From an uncultured Pelagibacteraceae bacterium (GTDB lineage Bacteria > Pseudomonadota > Alphaproteobacteria > Pelagibacterales > Pelagibacteraceae), in the NCBI GenBank assembly GCA_902609675.1, contig CACLST010000002.1, positions 1 to 64,000 of the forward strand: a stretch of 64,000 bases of DNA, given 5' to 3'. The notes under the pieces were generated by a model. It was not told where the DNA came from, did no database searches, and saw only the letters and a list, made by a program, of their open reading frames with translations. Positions 63,739-64,000 of the stretch are shown one piece after another. Within the stretch, counting starts at the first letter, position 1. Each line of letters opens with the position of its first letter. The translations under genes and the position numbers were made by a program.

Positions 63739-63757
63739 AGAACAGATAGCTTAATAT

Positions 63758-64000
63758 ATGCTAGAAAAAAGAAATTTTTATATAAATGGTAAATGGGTAG
63801 AACCAAAAAATTCTAAAGATATTCAAGTAATAAATCCTGCTACAGAAAAAAGTTGTGCTGTTATTTCATTGGGTGGAAAAGAAGATGTTGATGATTCAGT
63901 GTCAGCTGCAAAAACTGCTTTTCAAACTTGGGGTTTTACAAAAAAAGAAGAGAGGATTAAACTATTAGAAAAGTTCTATGAGCTATATAAAAAAAGATGG
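63758..64000 (+). CDS. Aldehyde dehydrogenase, N-terminal part (runs off window)
   Basis: An open frame starts at ATG 63758 and runs off the window after 81 residues. It reads LEKRNFYINGKWVEPKNS, then VINPATEKSCAVISLG and a helix with KLLEKFYELYKKRW, the standard ALDH N-terminal domain. It is clearly paralogous to the ALDH at 36842-38272, which has FYINGKWVAP and LLEKFCEIYNRRW at the same places. The catalytic residues lie beyond the window. Context behind an agmatinase-family gene suggests oxidation of an amino-aldehyde such as aminobutyraldehyde, which is inference. Confidence 0.88.
   Translation, partial: MLEKRNFYINGKWVEPKNSKDIQVINPATEKSCAVISLGGKEDVDDSVSAAKTAFQTWGFTKKEERIKLLEKFYELYKKRW

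Noticed and set aside
1..64000. tRNA, rRNA, CRISPR arrays, prophage, insertion sequences, integrase or attachment sites
   Set aside because: I looked for clover-leaf-like gaps, direct repeats and transposase or integrase motifs. No intergenic gap is long enough for an rRNA or array, and no mobile-element protein is encoded.

Overview
The window looks like chromosome from a marine alphaproteobacterium of the SAR11 clade (Pelagibacterales). The DNA is very AT-rich. Intergenic gaps are tiny: every gap is under about 120 bases, and many genes abut or overlap by 1 to 11 bases. The content is a Pelagibacter-like mix of ABC uptake systems, EamA exporters and enzymes for methylated osmolytes. This assignment rests on sequence character and gene content, not on a marker gene. 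I found no rRNA, tRNA, CRISPR array, phage gene, transposase or insertion sequence. The region reads as a long catabolic and transport block.

Layout, left to right. Positions 1-2599 hold the end of a branched-chain amino acid permease (livM), a LysE-type exporter and, convergent to them, a Liv-type binding protein. Positions 2673-9234 (minus strand) form a tight six-gene operon: luciferase-like monooxygenase, Xsc-like thiamine-diphosphate enzyme, DUF1185 protein, alpha/beta hydrolase, aldehyde dehydrogenase and EamA transporter. Positions 9336-15748 (minus) form a second operon: class II aldolase, CitE-like lyase, CdhB-like thioesterase, TauD-like dioxygenase, a GMC oxidoreductase and an EamA transporter (each broken by one extra base in a homopolymer), and an IPNS-like dioxygenase. 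Divergent from it at 15778-19457 lie dehydrocarnitine cleavage enzyme, L-carnitine dehydrogenase, a second luciferase-like monooxygenase and a second alpha/beta hydrolase. Positions 19462-28408 carry an SDR, a HalD/PhyH-like dioxygenase, a quaternary-amine ABC importer (two ATPases, one fused double permease, one binding protein), gamma-butyrobetaine dioxygenase and a GDPD.

Positions 28401-40098 hold three EamA transporters, iron alcohol dehydrogenase, amidase, two homocysteine methyltransferase-family proteins, a beta-lactamase-fold serine hydrolase, MsrA, a VOC protein, an aldehyde dehydrogenase and a beta-hydroxyacid dehydrogenase. Positions 40159-46597 hold an EutA/EutD-like enzyme pair with a PotABCD-type importer. 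Positions 46599-54078 (minus) form a seven-gene operon: GcvT-like methyltransferase, S51 peptidase, FMN hydroxyacid oxidase, ThDP lyase, transthyretin-like protein, DmdA-like demethylase and thiolase. It is divergent from a Dpp-type importer at 54194-59646. The window ends with bioY, a fused 3-hydroxyacyl-CoA dehydrogenase/enoyl-CoA hydratase, a small membrane protein, an agmatinase-family enzyme and the start of another aldehyde dehydrogenase.

The best-supported pathway is import of quaternary amines, hydroxylation of gamma-butyrobetaine to carnitine, oxidation to dehydrocarnitine, cleavage to betainyl-CoA plus acetoacetate, and thioester hydrolysis to glycine betaine. Two other operons are coherent but have no substrate I can name. 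They are the luciferase-like/Xsc-like/DUF1185 operon (2673-9234) and the double folate-dependent methyltransferase operon facing a Dpp importer (46599-59646). These are the best candidates for undescribed pathways. Two neighbouring genes with homopolymer +1 frameshifts, and a terminator whose T-run touches the next start codon, are the most notable non-coding or expression oddities.
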